Source: an uncultured Chthonomonas sp. (lineage in GTDB: Bacteria; Armatimonadota; Chthonomonadetes; Chthonomonadales; CAJBBX01). From it: a stretch of DNA of 34,070 nucleotides. Below are positions 17,301-24,567 of this stretch, one piece after another. The notes under the pieces were generated by a model. The model saw only the letters and a list, made by a program, of their open reading frames with translations, had not been told where the DNA came from and made no database searches. The stretch spans positions 1 through 34,070 of the forward strand of contig CAISJD010000005.1 in NCBI GenBank assembly GCA_903885605.1, read 5' to 3'. Position numbers and translations under genes: made by a program. Position 1 is the stretch's first letter. Each line of letters begins with the position of its first letter.

Positions 17301-19335
17301 GCGCCAGTTGGGCTTTGCCGCCCTCATCTTCCTGGCCATCTTCTGGGTCTTCAGTCAGGTCCACCCGGCGTTCGATATCACGATGAACCCGGTCATTGTG
17401 CTGCTTGCGTTCGTGATGCTGGCGCTCTCGTGCATCGTGATCGCGCTCATCACAGGCAAGTTTGAAGAGCAGTTGAAGCAGATGAACCAGCAGGTATCCG
17501 GCGTCCACAAGGCGGACATCGGGCGCGTGTCGGTTGCCATGGCGGCCTTCAACCTGGGTATCTCCAACATGCGCCGCCGCAAGGCCCGCACCGTGCTGAC
17601 CTGCATCACGCTCGTCCTCCTGACCTTCACGGTGTTGTCGTTCACCTCCGTGGTGCAGACCATGCGGTTCAACCAGGTCCCAGCACCGGGTATGCCCCGG
17701 TACAACGGCTTGATGATCCGCACCGCCATGTGGGACCAACTGCAGGAGCCTGCCTACCGCCTGCTCGCCGACGAGTACGGTGCGAACCACTCGGTGGCCC
17801 CGCGCTCCTGGTTCTTCGGCACGCAGCTGGGCGAGCAGTCGTTCCTTACCGTGAAGCGCGGCGATGCCCAGTTCGATGCCAAGGCCCTGGTCGGCCTCAC
17901 GCCGCAGGAGTCGATGGTTACTCGACCGCAGGATGCGCTCATCGCCGGTCGCTGGTTCGGACCGGACGATGTCTACACGGTCATCCTGCCTGACGTGATA
18001 GCTGCGGCGTTACGGATCGATCCGCAGGACGTAGGCAAGGCGACGGTCTCATACGCCGGCGTCGACTATCAGGTGGTCGGCATCTACGACATCCAGAAGT
18101 TCAAGAAGCTTGTCGACCTCGACAGCGAGCCCCTGACGCCGGTTGACTTCATCCTGATGCAGAAGATGTCGCGCCAGGGCAAGTCAGGTGGAGAGACCGG
18201 CTTCCGTGAGTACACGCACCTGGAGCCGGACTCGATCTTCCTGGTTCCGTACCAGACGGCGACGAACCTGGGCGCCGAGTTGCGTTCCATCGCCATCGAC
18301 TTCGGCGATGCGGACCGCGTCACCAAGAAGCTCGGGCCGCTCATGCACCGTCTCGGCCTGAACCTCTACGCAGGTCGCGTCCCCAAGGAATCGGGCAGCA
18401 AACCGACCATCGTGCGCTATTCCTCGATCGCGGCGACGTCGAGCAAGGGGTTGGAACTCGTCTTCTTCCCGGTGCTGATTGCGGCGCTGATCGTTCTCAA
18501 CACGATGCTGGGCTCGGTCTTTGAGCGTGTGCGTGAGATCCATATCTTCTCGTCAATTGGTCTGGCGCCCTCGCACATTGCCATGCTGTTCATCGCCGAG
18601 GCCATGGTCTACGCCATCCTCGGATCTGTCGCCGGCTACCTTGTAGGGCAGTTGGCCACGAAGATTCTGGTCTGGACCGGCGCCTTCCAGGGCCTCTACC
18701 TGAACTTCTCGTCCGTCTCGGCGGTCATGACGACACTGATCGTCGTCGGTGTTGTGCTTCTTTCGACGCTCTATCCGGCGCGCAAGGCGGCTGAGGTGGC
18801 GACGCCCGCCATCGATCGCACGTGGCGCGTCCCGGACCCGGATGGTGACGACTGGACCATTCCTCTTCCGTTCTCCGTTACGGGCGAGCAGGCCAGCGGC
18901 CTCAACGGCTTCCTCCAGGAGTGGTTCTCGGCCTACGAGGAGTACAGTATCGGCGACTTCGTGACACAGAACGTCGAAGCCGACGAGTCGCCCGTGCCTG
19001 TGCCGCAGGCGCCGGGTAGCGCCAAGTCGCCGACGATGGGCACTATGTACAGCATCCGGTGCATGACGTGGCTGGCCCCCTTCGACCTGGGTGTGAGCCA
19101 GCGCGTGGCCATCGAGACCAGGCCCACGGATATGGCGGACGTGTTCGACATCAGCGTGACGATCCACCGCGAGAGCGGCGACATCTCGAACTGGAAGCGC
19201 GTCAACCGACGCTTCTTGAACACGCTGAGGAAGCAGTTCCTCATCTGGCGCACGCTGAAGCAGGGCGAGCGCGAGAAGTACCTGGCGCAGCAGGAGGGCG
19301 GCCCCGGCGCCGCCACTCCGGAACCGGCGGCTTAG
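14395..19335 (+). CDS. Giant FtsX-type ABC permease fused to a degenerate M28-peptidase-like domain
   Basis: The protein has 1646 residues from ATG 14395 (AAGGA eight bases upstream). After a signal or anchor segment (about 8-30), residues 38-330 follow the M28 aminopeptidase layout with a PA-like insert near 140-215: LAGFGSRVAGYPGDAQAADY, then VVVLQSYYDS near 256, GAESACGLASMLELARLY near 278 and SIYFVATSAHFQ near 308. The usual zinc ligands (HxD, DD and EE) are mostly lost, so it is probably not catalytic. Two transmembrane segments (349-369, 380-401), a domain of over 500 residues, three more segments (937-1020) and an FtsX/MacB core follow. The core has NMRRRKARTVLT and a segment at 1063-1086, an outer domain of about 260 residues, and segments near 1351, 1391 and 1441. 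The ATPase at 24568 is the likely motor. The cytoplasmic tail is about 185 residues. Confidence 0.85.
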   Translation: MRMTRIPTVGLYAFVSVLVLSSVVVGPRALAADASEQYRKLTAQISTKNLTETVTTLAGFGSRVAGYPGDAQAADYVEQQFAEIFGVDKVRSGSYDVTVPIDKGASITVNGVTKPLFALWPNLVRTSELPTEGLTGKLVYVGDGKISNFNGKDVEGNIVLADFNSRAEWLNATRLGARAVVFIAPETTMRGEAEAKFISIPINIPRFWVSRADVAPLLVSTAGAQPPTCTVKCDMPWESRKAKWFFGSIEGTDPKMKDQVVVLQSYYDSISVVPALAPGAESACGLASMLELARLYRANPPKRSIYFVATSAHFQALQGVREFLNAHIDGWVQPSMAEVAVAKENAVRTALWLGGIAVLLLIWLATRVMAVTPGGKRLNAGSWVLAAFVLCALVLNVLFYLQPRDQALRKRDSIYLWAGLDLSSQSRGVGIFYKSWFYDVREDIQGRFSDIARVCRENAEKIGNALGFDPKKAFADGVNPVDGKNWRNHIPGKPAFDSEVITMAQGLGVTFASIDDARALVDTPFDTADRVNVANLAFQTRLLACQFYHILTDTNEPGDVNAQRMPITEPAKWSRMALQGGFATVRGRVTLYNPKKTFIAYADPALANSLAVIRNRTKSYMGVRGNMIQAVYADEKSKEKNVFEFRGVAPLTAYGGNAVTRVAAYHLDTRDTSPELDAATGKPTGMMIPNPRRGDIDYAPDLGVTGAKFMPLDVMVTTAQKEVSVILFRCVATSVYDLVDQQSLRALATLDVLDGDSNGEPRMFGFAMDPQDPGLVGSYVEDMAVIFSQPGARLKILMGAGPGATRLLLINPDKEQPEGRGYLVGGDPNEAQDADMRGKVTLDKYDPKREIARGGAIYHSALHVAKDMWTLNDFRIRRLAKYRIINEGINDLHSMAKSSIDEAEKARADRNWERFDAESRAAWGFTSRAYPDVQRTAIDVVQGVLFYLALLIPFAYFMERLVFGSYDLKRQLGFAALIFLAIFWVFSQVHPAFDITMNPVIVLLAFVMLALSCIVIALITGKFEEQLKQMNQQVSGVHKADIGRVSVAMAAFNLGISNMRRRKARTVLTCITLVLLTFTVLSFTSVVQTMRFNQVPAPGMPRYNGLMIRTAMWDQLQEPAYRLLADEYGANHSVAPRSWFFGTQLGEQSFLTVKRGDAQFDAKALVGLTPQESMVTRPQDALIAGRWFGPDDVYTVILPDVIAAALRIDPQDVGKATVSYAGVDYQVVGIYDIQKFKKLVDLDSEPLTPVDFILMQKMSRQGKSGGETGFREYTHLEPDSIFLVPYQTATNLGAELRSIAIDFGDADRVTKKLGPLMHRLGLNLYAGRVPKESGSKPTIVRYSSIAATSSKGLELVFFPVLIAALIVLNTMLGSVFERVREIHIFSSIGLAPSHIAMLFIAEAMVYAILGSVAGYLVGQLATKILVWTGAFQGLYLNFSSVSAVMTTLIVVGVVLLSTLYPARKAAEVATPAIDRTWRVPDPDGDDWTIPLPFSVTGEQASGLNGFLQEWFSAYEEYSIGDFVTQNVEADESPVPVPQAPGSAKSPTMGTMYSIRCMTWLAPFDLGVSQRVAIETRPTDMADVFDISVTIHRESGDISNWKRVNRRFLNTLRKQFLIWRTLKQGEREKYLAQQEGGPGAATPEPAA

Positions 19336-19385
19336 AACAATGGCGACCCACTTCGTTGAGGCGGCGCCCCATGGCGTTTGCGCAA

Positions 19386-19399
19386 GCGCACCGGTGCGC
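19386..19399. repeat. Perfect 14-bp palindrome between the giant permease and OPT-like genes
   Basis: GCGCACCGGTGCGC reads the same on both strands and lies in the 102-base gap before the OPT-like start. It could be a protein-binding site or a short RNA hairpin (5-bp stem with a CCGG loop). In GC-rich DNA a chance occurrence is possible. Confidence 0.35.
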
Positions 19400-19437
19400 G
19401 GGAACCGGGTGTTGGACCACAAGGGAGGACCGGACGC

Positions 19438-21474
19438 TTGGCAGTAGATGACATTGCCCGAGCTAGGGCCGTCGTAGAGGACGCCTCCAAGGAAGAGGGC
19501 GTACAGACTCAGGCACCCAAGTTCGAAGAGGGCTTCACCGCTAAGACCGTAGCGGGCGCCCTGTTCGTTGGGTTCGTGATGCTGCCCGGCGCCCTCTACC
19601 TGGGTCTCGTGGCGGGCCAGGGGCTGGGTGAAGCGGCTACCTGGGTCACCATCGTCCTCTTTTCGGAGGTCATGCGGCGATCCTTCTTGCCTATGAAACG
19701 GCAGGAGATTTACATCCTGTACTATGTGGCCGCCATGCTCTCCAGCTTGCTGATGGCGGACAGGGGCATTTCCGGCGGCCCATTCGGTGCCCTGATCTGG
19801 AACCAATACTTCCGTCAGGCGCCTCAGGCCGGCCTCATCGCCAGCGAGATTCCCAACTGGGTCGTGCCACCGGCCGGCTCGGCAGCCCTGACCAAACGGA
19901 CGTTCTTCGACTCGATGTGGGCCGTGCCCATTATGCTCCTTGTGATCAATGAGGTGCTGGGCCGTCTGAACTGGATGAGCGTCGGGTACGTGCTGTTTCG
20001 GGTGACTTCGGATGTTGAGAAGCTCCCGTTCCCCATGGCTCCCGTCGCTGCATCGGGTGCGACGGCTCTCGCAGAGGCCGCCAGTAAGGAGGAGTCGTGG
20101 CGTTGGCGCGTCTTCTCGATCGGCAGCGTTGCGGGCCTGGTCTTCGGCTTCTTCTATGTGGGTATACCGGTCTTCACCGGCGTCGTGTTCGGCAAGGCGC
20201 TCCAGCTGATTCCGATCCCGTTCTTTGACCTGACATCAAGCACGGAGAGCCTTCTGCCGGGCGCCCTGACAGGCCTGTCGGGCAACCTCGGCGCGGTGCT
20301 TGTCGGCTTCGTACTACCGTACCATATCGTCGCAGGCAGCGTCGTCAGTGCGCTCTTCTGCAAGGTCTTCCCGATGCCGAACATCCTTCACAGCATGGGC
20401 ATGTTCGGGGACGCTACTAACAACGGCTGGACGCGGGGCATGGACGCCATCAACACCCGTATGGTCACGGACATCAAGTTCTGGACCTCCATCGGTATCG
20501 GCCTGCAGTTGGCCGTGGCGTTCATGGGCATCGTGCAGGTGGTCCGAGCCCTGATGGCCTTCAAGAAGACGCTGTCGGGGAAGGGCATGTTCGCCGACGT
20601 GCCCAAAGGCCGCGGCGACGTGCCGATCTGGATTCCGCTGGTGACCTGGTTCTCAATCACCTGCTTCTATATCATCCTCGCCCAGTACCTCCTGAAGGTC
20701 GACGGGCACGGCGGCCAGTTCCCGATCTGGATCATGATCTTCTTCGGCCTGGTCTGGACGCCCATAAACTCCTTCATCAGCGCGCGAATGATGGGCCTCA
20801 CCGGTAGCGGCGTTTCGTTCCCGTTCCTGCGTGAAGCCTCGATCATGAAGAGCGGCTATCCGCATGCCGACATCTGGTACGCGCCCATTCCGTTGGCGGA
20901 CTACGGCCCGCTGGCTCAGCGCTTCCGGGAGGTCGAGCTGACGGGCACAAAGTTCACCAGCGTCGTCAAGGTAGAGTTTGCGGTTCTGCCGATCTTCCTG
21001 GTATCGTCGTTCATCTTCTGGGCCTTCTTCTGGCATACAAGTTCGATCCCGTCGTCTCAGCATCCGTACGCCCAGCGGTTCTGGCCCATCTCGGCCACCT
21101 TCTCGGCCATGTTCATGACGATCAACAAGCCGGATGGGCCGAAGTGGGTGCTTGAGGGCATCAACGGTATGCGCATCGCCTGGGGCATGGGGATCGGCCT
21201 GGTGGTCTACGGCATCATGTCCGTGTTGAAGCTGCCGATGCTCTTCTTCTACGGCATGGTGGGCGGCGTCGGGGCTTGGCCGTCAGATATCGTTCCGACG
21301 TTCTTCGGGGCCTGGCTGAGCCGCCGGTATTTCCAGAAGCGCTTCGGCGTGGACCAGTGGCGGCAGTACGCCCCGGTCCTGCTGGCGGGCTTCTCTTGCG
21401 GCACCGGCCTTATCGCCATGGCTTCCATCGCGCTGTCACTCATCGCCAAGTCGGTGAACTACCTGCCGTTCTAG
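19438..21474 (+). CDS. OPT-family-like transporter
   Basis: I chose TTG 19438 because GGGAGG lies nine bases upstream and MAVDDIARAR begins a normal hydrophilic N-terminus; this gives 678 residues. About 14 or more hydrophobic segments cover the rest. FPMAPVAASGATALAEAASK near 200, TPINSFISARMMGLTGSGVS near 440 and FPFLREASIMKSGYP are OPT-like features. Known OPT proteins import oligopeptides or metal chelates by proton coupling, but many bacterial relatives are uncharacterised. The gene lies between a giant ABC permease and a pilin-like membrane protein in one direction with small gaps, so a role in the same envelope system is likely. Secondary transport of peptides released by that system is one possible model; the sequence does not prove a substrate. 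Confidence 0.7.
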   Translation: MAVDDIARARAVVEDASKEEGVQTQAPKFEEGFTAKTVAGALFVGFVMLPGALYLGLVAGQGLGEAATWVTIVLFSEVMRRSFLPMKRQEIYILYYVAAMLSSLLMADRGISGGPFGALIWNQYFRQAPQAGLIASEIPNWVVPPAGSAALTKRTFFDSMWAVPIMLLVINEVLGRLNWMSVGYVLFRVTSDVEKLPFPMAPVAASGATALAEAASKEESWRWRVFSIGSVAGLVFGFFYVGIPVFTGVVFGKALQLIPIPFFDLTSSTESLLPGALTGLSGNLGAVLVGFVLPYHIVAGSVVSALFCKVFPMPNILHSMGMFGDATNNGWTRGMDAINTRMVTDIKFWTSIGIGLQLAVAFMGIVQVVRALMAFKKTLSGKGMFADVPKGRGDVPIWIPLVTWFSITCFYIILAQYLLKVDGHGGQFPIWIMIFFGLVWTPINSFISARMMGLTGSGVSFPFLREASIMKSGYPHADIWYAPIPLADYGPLAQRFREVELTGTKFTSVVKVEFAVLPIFLVSSFIFWAFFWHTSSIPSSQHPYAQRFWPISATFSAMFMTINKPDGPKWVLEGINGMRIAWGMGIGLVVYGIMSVLKLPMLFFYGMVGGVGAWPSDIVPTFFGAWLSRRYFQKRFGVDQWRQYAPVLLAGFSCGTGLIAMASIALSLIAKSVNYLPF

Positions 21475-21478
21475 GTTC

Positions 21479-22309
21479 ATGATGATGGCTAGCGGAGCAT
21501 CGGAACAACCGACTGACCACCCGGCGCGCGGTGCCGGCCTCACCGGCCGCATCGCGCGCCTGGTGGCGCTGTCGCTGCTGCTCGGGTGGTTGCCGCTGGT
21601 GGGGCAGGTGATCGCCGGGGCGGTGAGCGCGCGCGGAGCCGCACCGAGAGAACGGGGAGTCCTCGCGGCGGTTGCGGCGGCCCTGTGGGTCGCCCTGCTC
21701 GGGCTGGCATCCGGCCAGACGGCAAAGCTAAACGGCACCGATGTGGCGCTCAGGCCGTTGCTGGAGTTGGTGCCGGCGCTGGTCGGCGCGGCCGCGCTCG
21801 GATGCCTCGCGGGAGCAGCCTCTACGCGGATCGCCGGCGCAGCATTGCTTGTGGTGGGACTGGCTGCTACGGCGGCTCGGCTCCAGCCTCTCGTTGCCTT
21901 CGCGCGTGTGCTGGCGCCGTCGGAGTCGTACAAGGCGGAGAAGAACAAGACCTGCCCGGAGAACCTGAAGCAGCTGCACTCCGCCTTGATGCTCTATGCG
22001 GATAGCTGGGACGGCAAGCTGCCCCCGGCCGAGGCGTGGATGACGGCGATCCGCGACAACGTGCCGGAGGACGCCTGGATGCACTGCCCGGATTCGGGCA
22101 AGCCCGGCGGCTTCGGTTACGCGTTCAACAAGGCTCTGGGTGGGGCCTGCGTCAGCTCGGTTAAGGGCAAGGCGACGACCCCGCTGCTGTACGATAGCTC
22201 GGACGTGCAGGAGGACGCGACGGATAATGCGGCGTCGTTGCCTCGTCCGGGCAGGCACACGGGCCGAAACAACGTGCTGTACCTGGATGGGCACGTCGAG
22301 CAGAAGTAG
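21479..22309 (+). CDS. Polytopic membrane protein with a prepilin-like (H-x-DG) C-terminal head
   Basis: The 276-residue protein begins four bases after the OPT-like stop at the first of three consecutive ATG codons; no strong ribosome binding site is visible. Hydrophobic segments lie near 28-50, 60-77, 93-110 and 115-133. There is no prepilin cleavage signal. The C-terminal half then reads like the head of Armatimonadota/Planctomycetes pilin-like proteins: CPENLKQLHSALMLYADSWD, HCPDSGKPGGFGYAFNKALG, and RHTGRNNVLYLDGHVEQK at the end. So the usual N-terminal pilin helix has been replaced by a membrane domain. The head probably faces outside and may bind the same kind of partner as real pilins of this group. 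Function is unknown. A simple annotation as a pilin would be misleading. Confidence 0.75.
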   Translation: MMMASGASEQPTDHPARGAGLTGRIARLVALSLLLGWLPLVGQVIAGAVSARGAAPRERGVLAAVAAALWVALLGLASGQTAKLNGTDVALRPLLELVPALVGAAALGCLAGAASTRIAGAALLVVGLAATAARLQPLVAFARVLAPSESYKAEKNKTCPENLKQLHSALMLYADSWDGKLPPAEAWMTAIRDNVPEDAWMHCPDSGKPGGFGYAFNKALGGACVSSVKGKATTPLLYDSSDVQEDATDNAASLPRPGRHTGRNNVLYLDGHVEQK

Positions 22310-22345
22310 GCCTGCAGGTCGGTGGCAGGTTGTGACAGGAGCGCT

Positions 22346-23377
22346 ATGCCGGTTCGTTCAAGTGATGACGGGAACGTGGAGCAGGATGCTCCGCAGACCC
22401 TGATAGGGTGGCAGGGGGTTCGGTTCCTCCTTCCGCCGGAGTGGAACCTGACAGGGTTCTCCCTGGATCGATCCAACGGATACTTGAAAGTCGACTCCCC
22501 GGGCAGTATGTTTGCCCAGGTGAAGTGGACGGACCCGAAGTACACGCAGTCTCGCTCGGTTGCCGAGTGGGCATGGCGGAGTTGGAAGACATACCGGGGC
22601 GGTGGAGTCGCCGCGGGCGGCGACCCTGATCTGAAGCAGACGCTCGATGCGTTCCTGAAGGACACGGCCAAGGCGGCGAAGAAGAGCCGGTCTGAGTTCG
22701 AGTGCAAGGTCAAGCCGGAGAGCGAGGAGTTGGGCGGGCAACGCATGGCCCATAACTTCTCATGGACGGGTAACGGTCAGGGCCAGGGCAAGATCTGGTA
22801 CTGCCGCGAGTGCAAGCGCGTGGTGATCGCGCAGGTCGTGGGCACGGCGCGTGACCCGGTGCCGGCGGTGGCGTCCGTGATGTTCAGCGAGATGCGCGAC
22901 CACGGCGAGGACGGCTGGGAGACCTGGGCGCTGTTCGATCTGGTGATCGGAGTGCCGTCCAACTTCTCGCTGAAGGCGCAGAAGCTGATGTCGGGTTACC
23001 TGCGGCTGGAGTTCCAGCGCATCGGCGGGGAGAAGTTGGTGGTCGAGCGGTGGGGCCTGGCCGATGTGGCGCTTCGGCGCTTCTCGCTCGGCGAGTGGTT
23101 CGAGAAGACCTGTCCGGTTCGTCAGCATGCCGGTCGCGTCGCCGAGAGCGAGGTTAACGGGCATAAGGCTGTGATGACGTCAGGTTCAGTGAAGTCGCCG
23201 TCGGCGTGGGCGCGTGCCCTGGCCGAGGGCGCCGCAACCAAGAACCCGGCGCTGCACTATGAGGCAGCGGCCTGGTCCTGTCCCGAAGCGAACAGAATAT
23301 ACGCGGTTCAGGTTTGGCGGGGCAAGCAGACCGTCGGCCTGATCGATGAGGTGGTCGCCAGGTGCGAGTGCCACTAG
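22346..23377 (+). CDS. Soluble protein of unknown function, in the ABC transporter operon
   Basis: From ATG 22346 (AGGAG four bases upstream) the protein has 343 residues. It has no signal peptide or transmembrane segment and is probably cytoplasmic. I do not recognise a family. It has two tandem alpha/beta-looking halves that each begin with a tryptophan-rich strand: WQGVRFLLPPEWNLTGFSLD near 22 and LFDLVIGVPSNFSLKAQKLM near 197. Both read as versions of a phrase 'V-x-x-PSxF-L', hinting at an internal duplication. IWYCRECKRVVIAQVVG near 150 contains a Cys pair, and the C-terminus CECH adds two more cysteines and a histidine, a possible metal site. It overlaps the PqqD-like gene by 16 bases, so the two products probably act together. 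Confidence 0.7.
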   Translation: MPVRSSDDGNVEQDAPQTLIGWQGVRFLLPPEWNLTGFSLDRSNGYLKVDSPGSMFAQVKWTDPKYTQSRSVAEWAWRSWKTYRGGGVAAGGDPDLKQTLDAFLKDTAKAAKKSRSEFECKVKPESEELGGQRMAHNFSWTGNGQGQGKIWYCRECKRVVIAQVVGTARDPVPAVASVMFSEMRDHGEDGWETWALFDLVIGVPSNFSLKAQKLMSGYLRLEFQRIGGEKLVVERWGLADVALRRFSLGEWFEKTCPVRQHAGRVAESEVNGHKAVMTSGSVKSPSAWARALAEGAATKNPALHYEAAAWSCPEANRIYAVQVWRGKQTVGLIDEVVARCECH

Positions 23378-23793
23378 CCCTCCGTGCGCGGATGCTGGCA
23401 GGCAAGTACCTGCCGTTCCTGAAGCTGGGCCCGCCGACTGATCGCTCGGTGGCCTTCAGGCTACGGCCTGTGCGGAACTCGGCGATCGAGTGGGAGTGCG
23501 GCGAAGAAGGCGAGGCCTTGCTGAAGGTGCCTTACAGGAAGGACAAGCTGGGTAGGGCGCTGAGCTTTCTGGTCCATCTACCGGAGGCGAAGGCTGTCCA
23601 GCTTGATGAGGTCGGCACATTCGTCTGGCAGCTCTGCGACGGTGAGCATACGCTGGAGGCCATCGTCAAGGAGATGAGCGGCAAGTACAAGATGAACCGT
23701 CGCGAGGCCGAGATGTCGGTGACGACGTTCCTGCAGATGCTGTCCGAGCGGCGGTTTGTCGGGTTCTACGAGCGAGGGGGGAAGCAAAGATGA
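23362..23793 (+). CDS. PqqD-like (RRE-type) protein
   Basis: The 143-residue protein starts at GTG 23362 (GAGGTG eight bases upstream); GTG 23368 is possible. The PqqD-like winged-helix core spans about 65-137: LVHLPEAKAVQLDEVGTFVW, QLCDGEHTLEAIVKEMSGKY, REAEMSVTTFLQMLSERRFV. In RiPP pathways such domains bind the leader of a precursor peptide and hand it to a maturation enzyme. No radical SAM or other maturase and no obvious precursor gene is visible here. The 60-residue N-terminal extension is not part of PqqD. It overlaps the upstream gene by 16 bases and the downstream permease by four (ATGA), so it belongs to the transporter operon. It may recognise the exported substrate. Confidence 0.75.
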   Translation: MRVPLALRARMLAGKYLPFLKLGPPTDRSVAFRLRPVRNSAIEWECGEEGEALLKVPYRKDKLGRALSFLVHLPEAKAVQLDEVGTFVWQLCDGEHTLEAIVKEMSGKYKMNRREAEMSVTTFLQMLSERRFVGFYERGGKQR

Positions 23794-24503
23794 GTGAGCC
23801 GGTGAGCGCTTCCGGCACCGTGATTCGGCGCCAGATCAAGCTGCCGTTCACGAAGGCCGTGGAGATCAGCCTGAAGAGCATCCGTATTCGCTTCTGGCGA
23901 TCGATGATCACGGCCGCGGGCATCCTGCTGGGCATCGCTTTCTTCGCTTCGGTGCGCATGTCCGCCGTCTTCAGCCACGCCCAGCAGACAAGGGTGGATG
24001 AGAAGCGGGCGACGCTGGCGCGCGGCGGCAAGCTCTCTGCGGAGGACGTGATCCTTATCAACTCCGCGGCTGCCAACGCCAAGGAAGAGGCCGCCGCCGG
24101 CACACGCTTGCAGTGGCTGTCGATCATGGCCCTCCTGGTCTGCACGGTGGGCATCACCAACTCCATGCTGATGTCCGTCACCGAGCGGTTCAAAGAGATC
24201 GGCACCATGAAGTGCCTCGGAGCCCTGGACGGCTTCATCGTGAAGCTCTTCTTCATCGAGTCCTGCTTCCTCGGCTTCATCGCATCTGTGCTGGGCTTCG
24301 TTGTTGGATGGCTCGTGATCTCGCTCATCCGGCTTGCCATGGATGGCGTCGAGGTCTTCGGCCCCTATTTCTGGATGCAGTCGTTGCGCCTCTGCGGGCA
24401 GTCGGCGGTGATCGGCACGGTCCTCACGTTCTTAGCGACCATTTTCCCGGCGTACCGGGCCGCGAAGATGCCGCCCGTGGCGGCGTTGCGTGCTGAGGTA
24501 TAG
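23790..24503 (+). CDS. Short FtsX/MacB-type ABC transporter permease
   Basis: The 237-residue permease has transmembrane segments near 36-56, 109-131, 153-178 and 207-226, the normal four of the FtsX family. The start SLKSIRIRFWRSMITAAGIL and the module ITNSMLMSVTERFKEIGTMK, CLGA are typical coupling regions. The outer loop between the first two segments is only about 55 residues; MacB-type permeases have about 200 there. It therefore has almost no extracytoplasmic domain, in contrast to the giant permease of the same operon. It should pair with the ATPase encoded next. The start overlaps the PqqD-like gene by four bases. Confidence 0.88.
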   Translation: MSEPVSASGTVIRRQIKLPFTKAVEISLKSIRIRFWRSMITAAGILLGIAFFASVRMSAVFSHAQQTRVDEKRATLARGGKLSAEDVILINSAAANAKEEAAAGTRLQWLSIMALLVCTVGITNSMLMSVTERFKEIGTMKCLGALDGFIVKLFFIESCFLGFIASVLGFVVGWLVISLIRLAMDGVEVFGPYFWMQSLRLCGQSAVIGTVLTFLATIFPAYRAAKMPPVAALRAEV

Positions 24504-24526
24504 CTTTCTGGTATGACTCAGGGTGT

Positions 24527-24546
24527 GGTGCGCCGACGGGCGCGCC
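24527..24546 (+). other. Hairpin in the leader of the ABC ATPase gene
   Basis: GGTGCGCC (24527-24534) pairs with GGCGCGCC (24539-24546) with one G-T wobble and a GACG loop. It lies in the 64-base gap between permease and ATPase genes, about ten bases before the ribosome binding site. It may tune relative expression or protect RNA ends; no T-run follows. Confidence 0.35.
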
Positions 24547-24567
24547 CCTTGCGAAAGGATGTCGCGC

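Noticed and set aside
14779-17790. Open frame of about 1000 codons antisense to the giant permease
   Set aside because: Its composition is Arg/His/Val/Gly-rich with no recognisable motif, and the sense frame has clear domains. High GC creates such long antisense frames; the same applies near 26090-27676 and 31065-33014.
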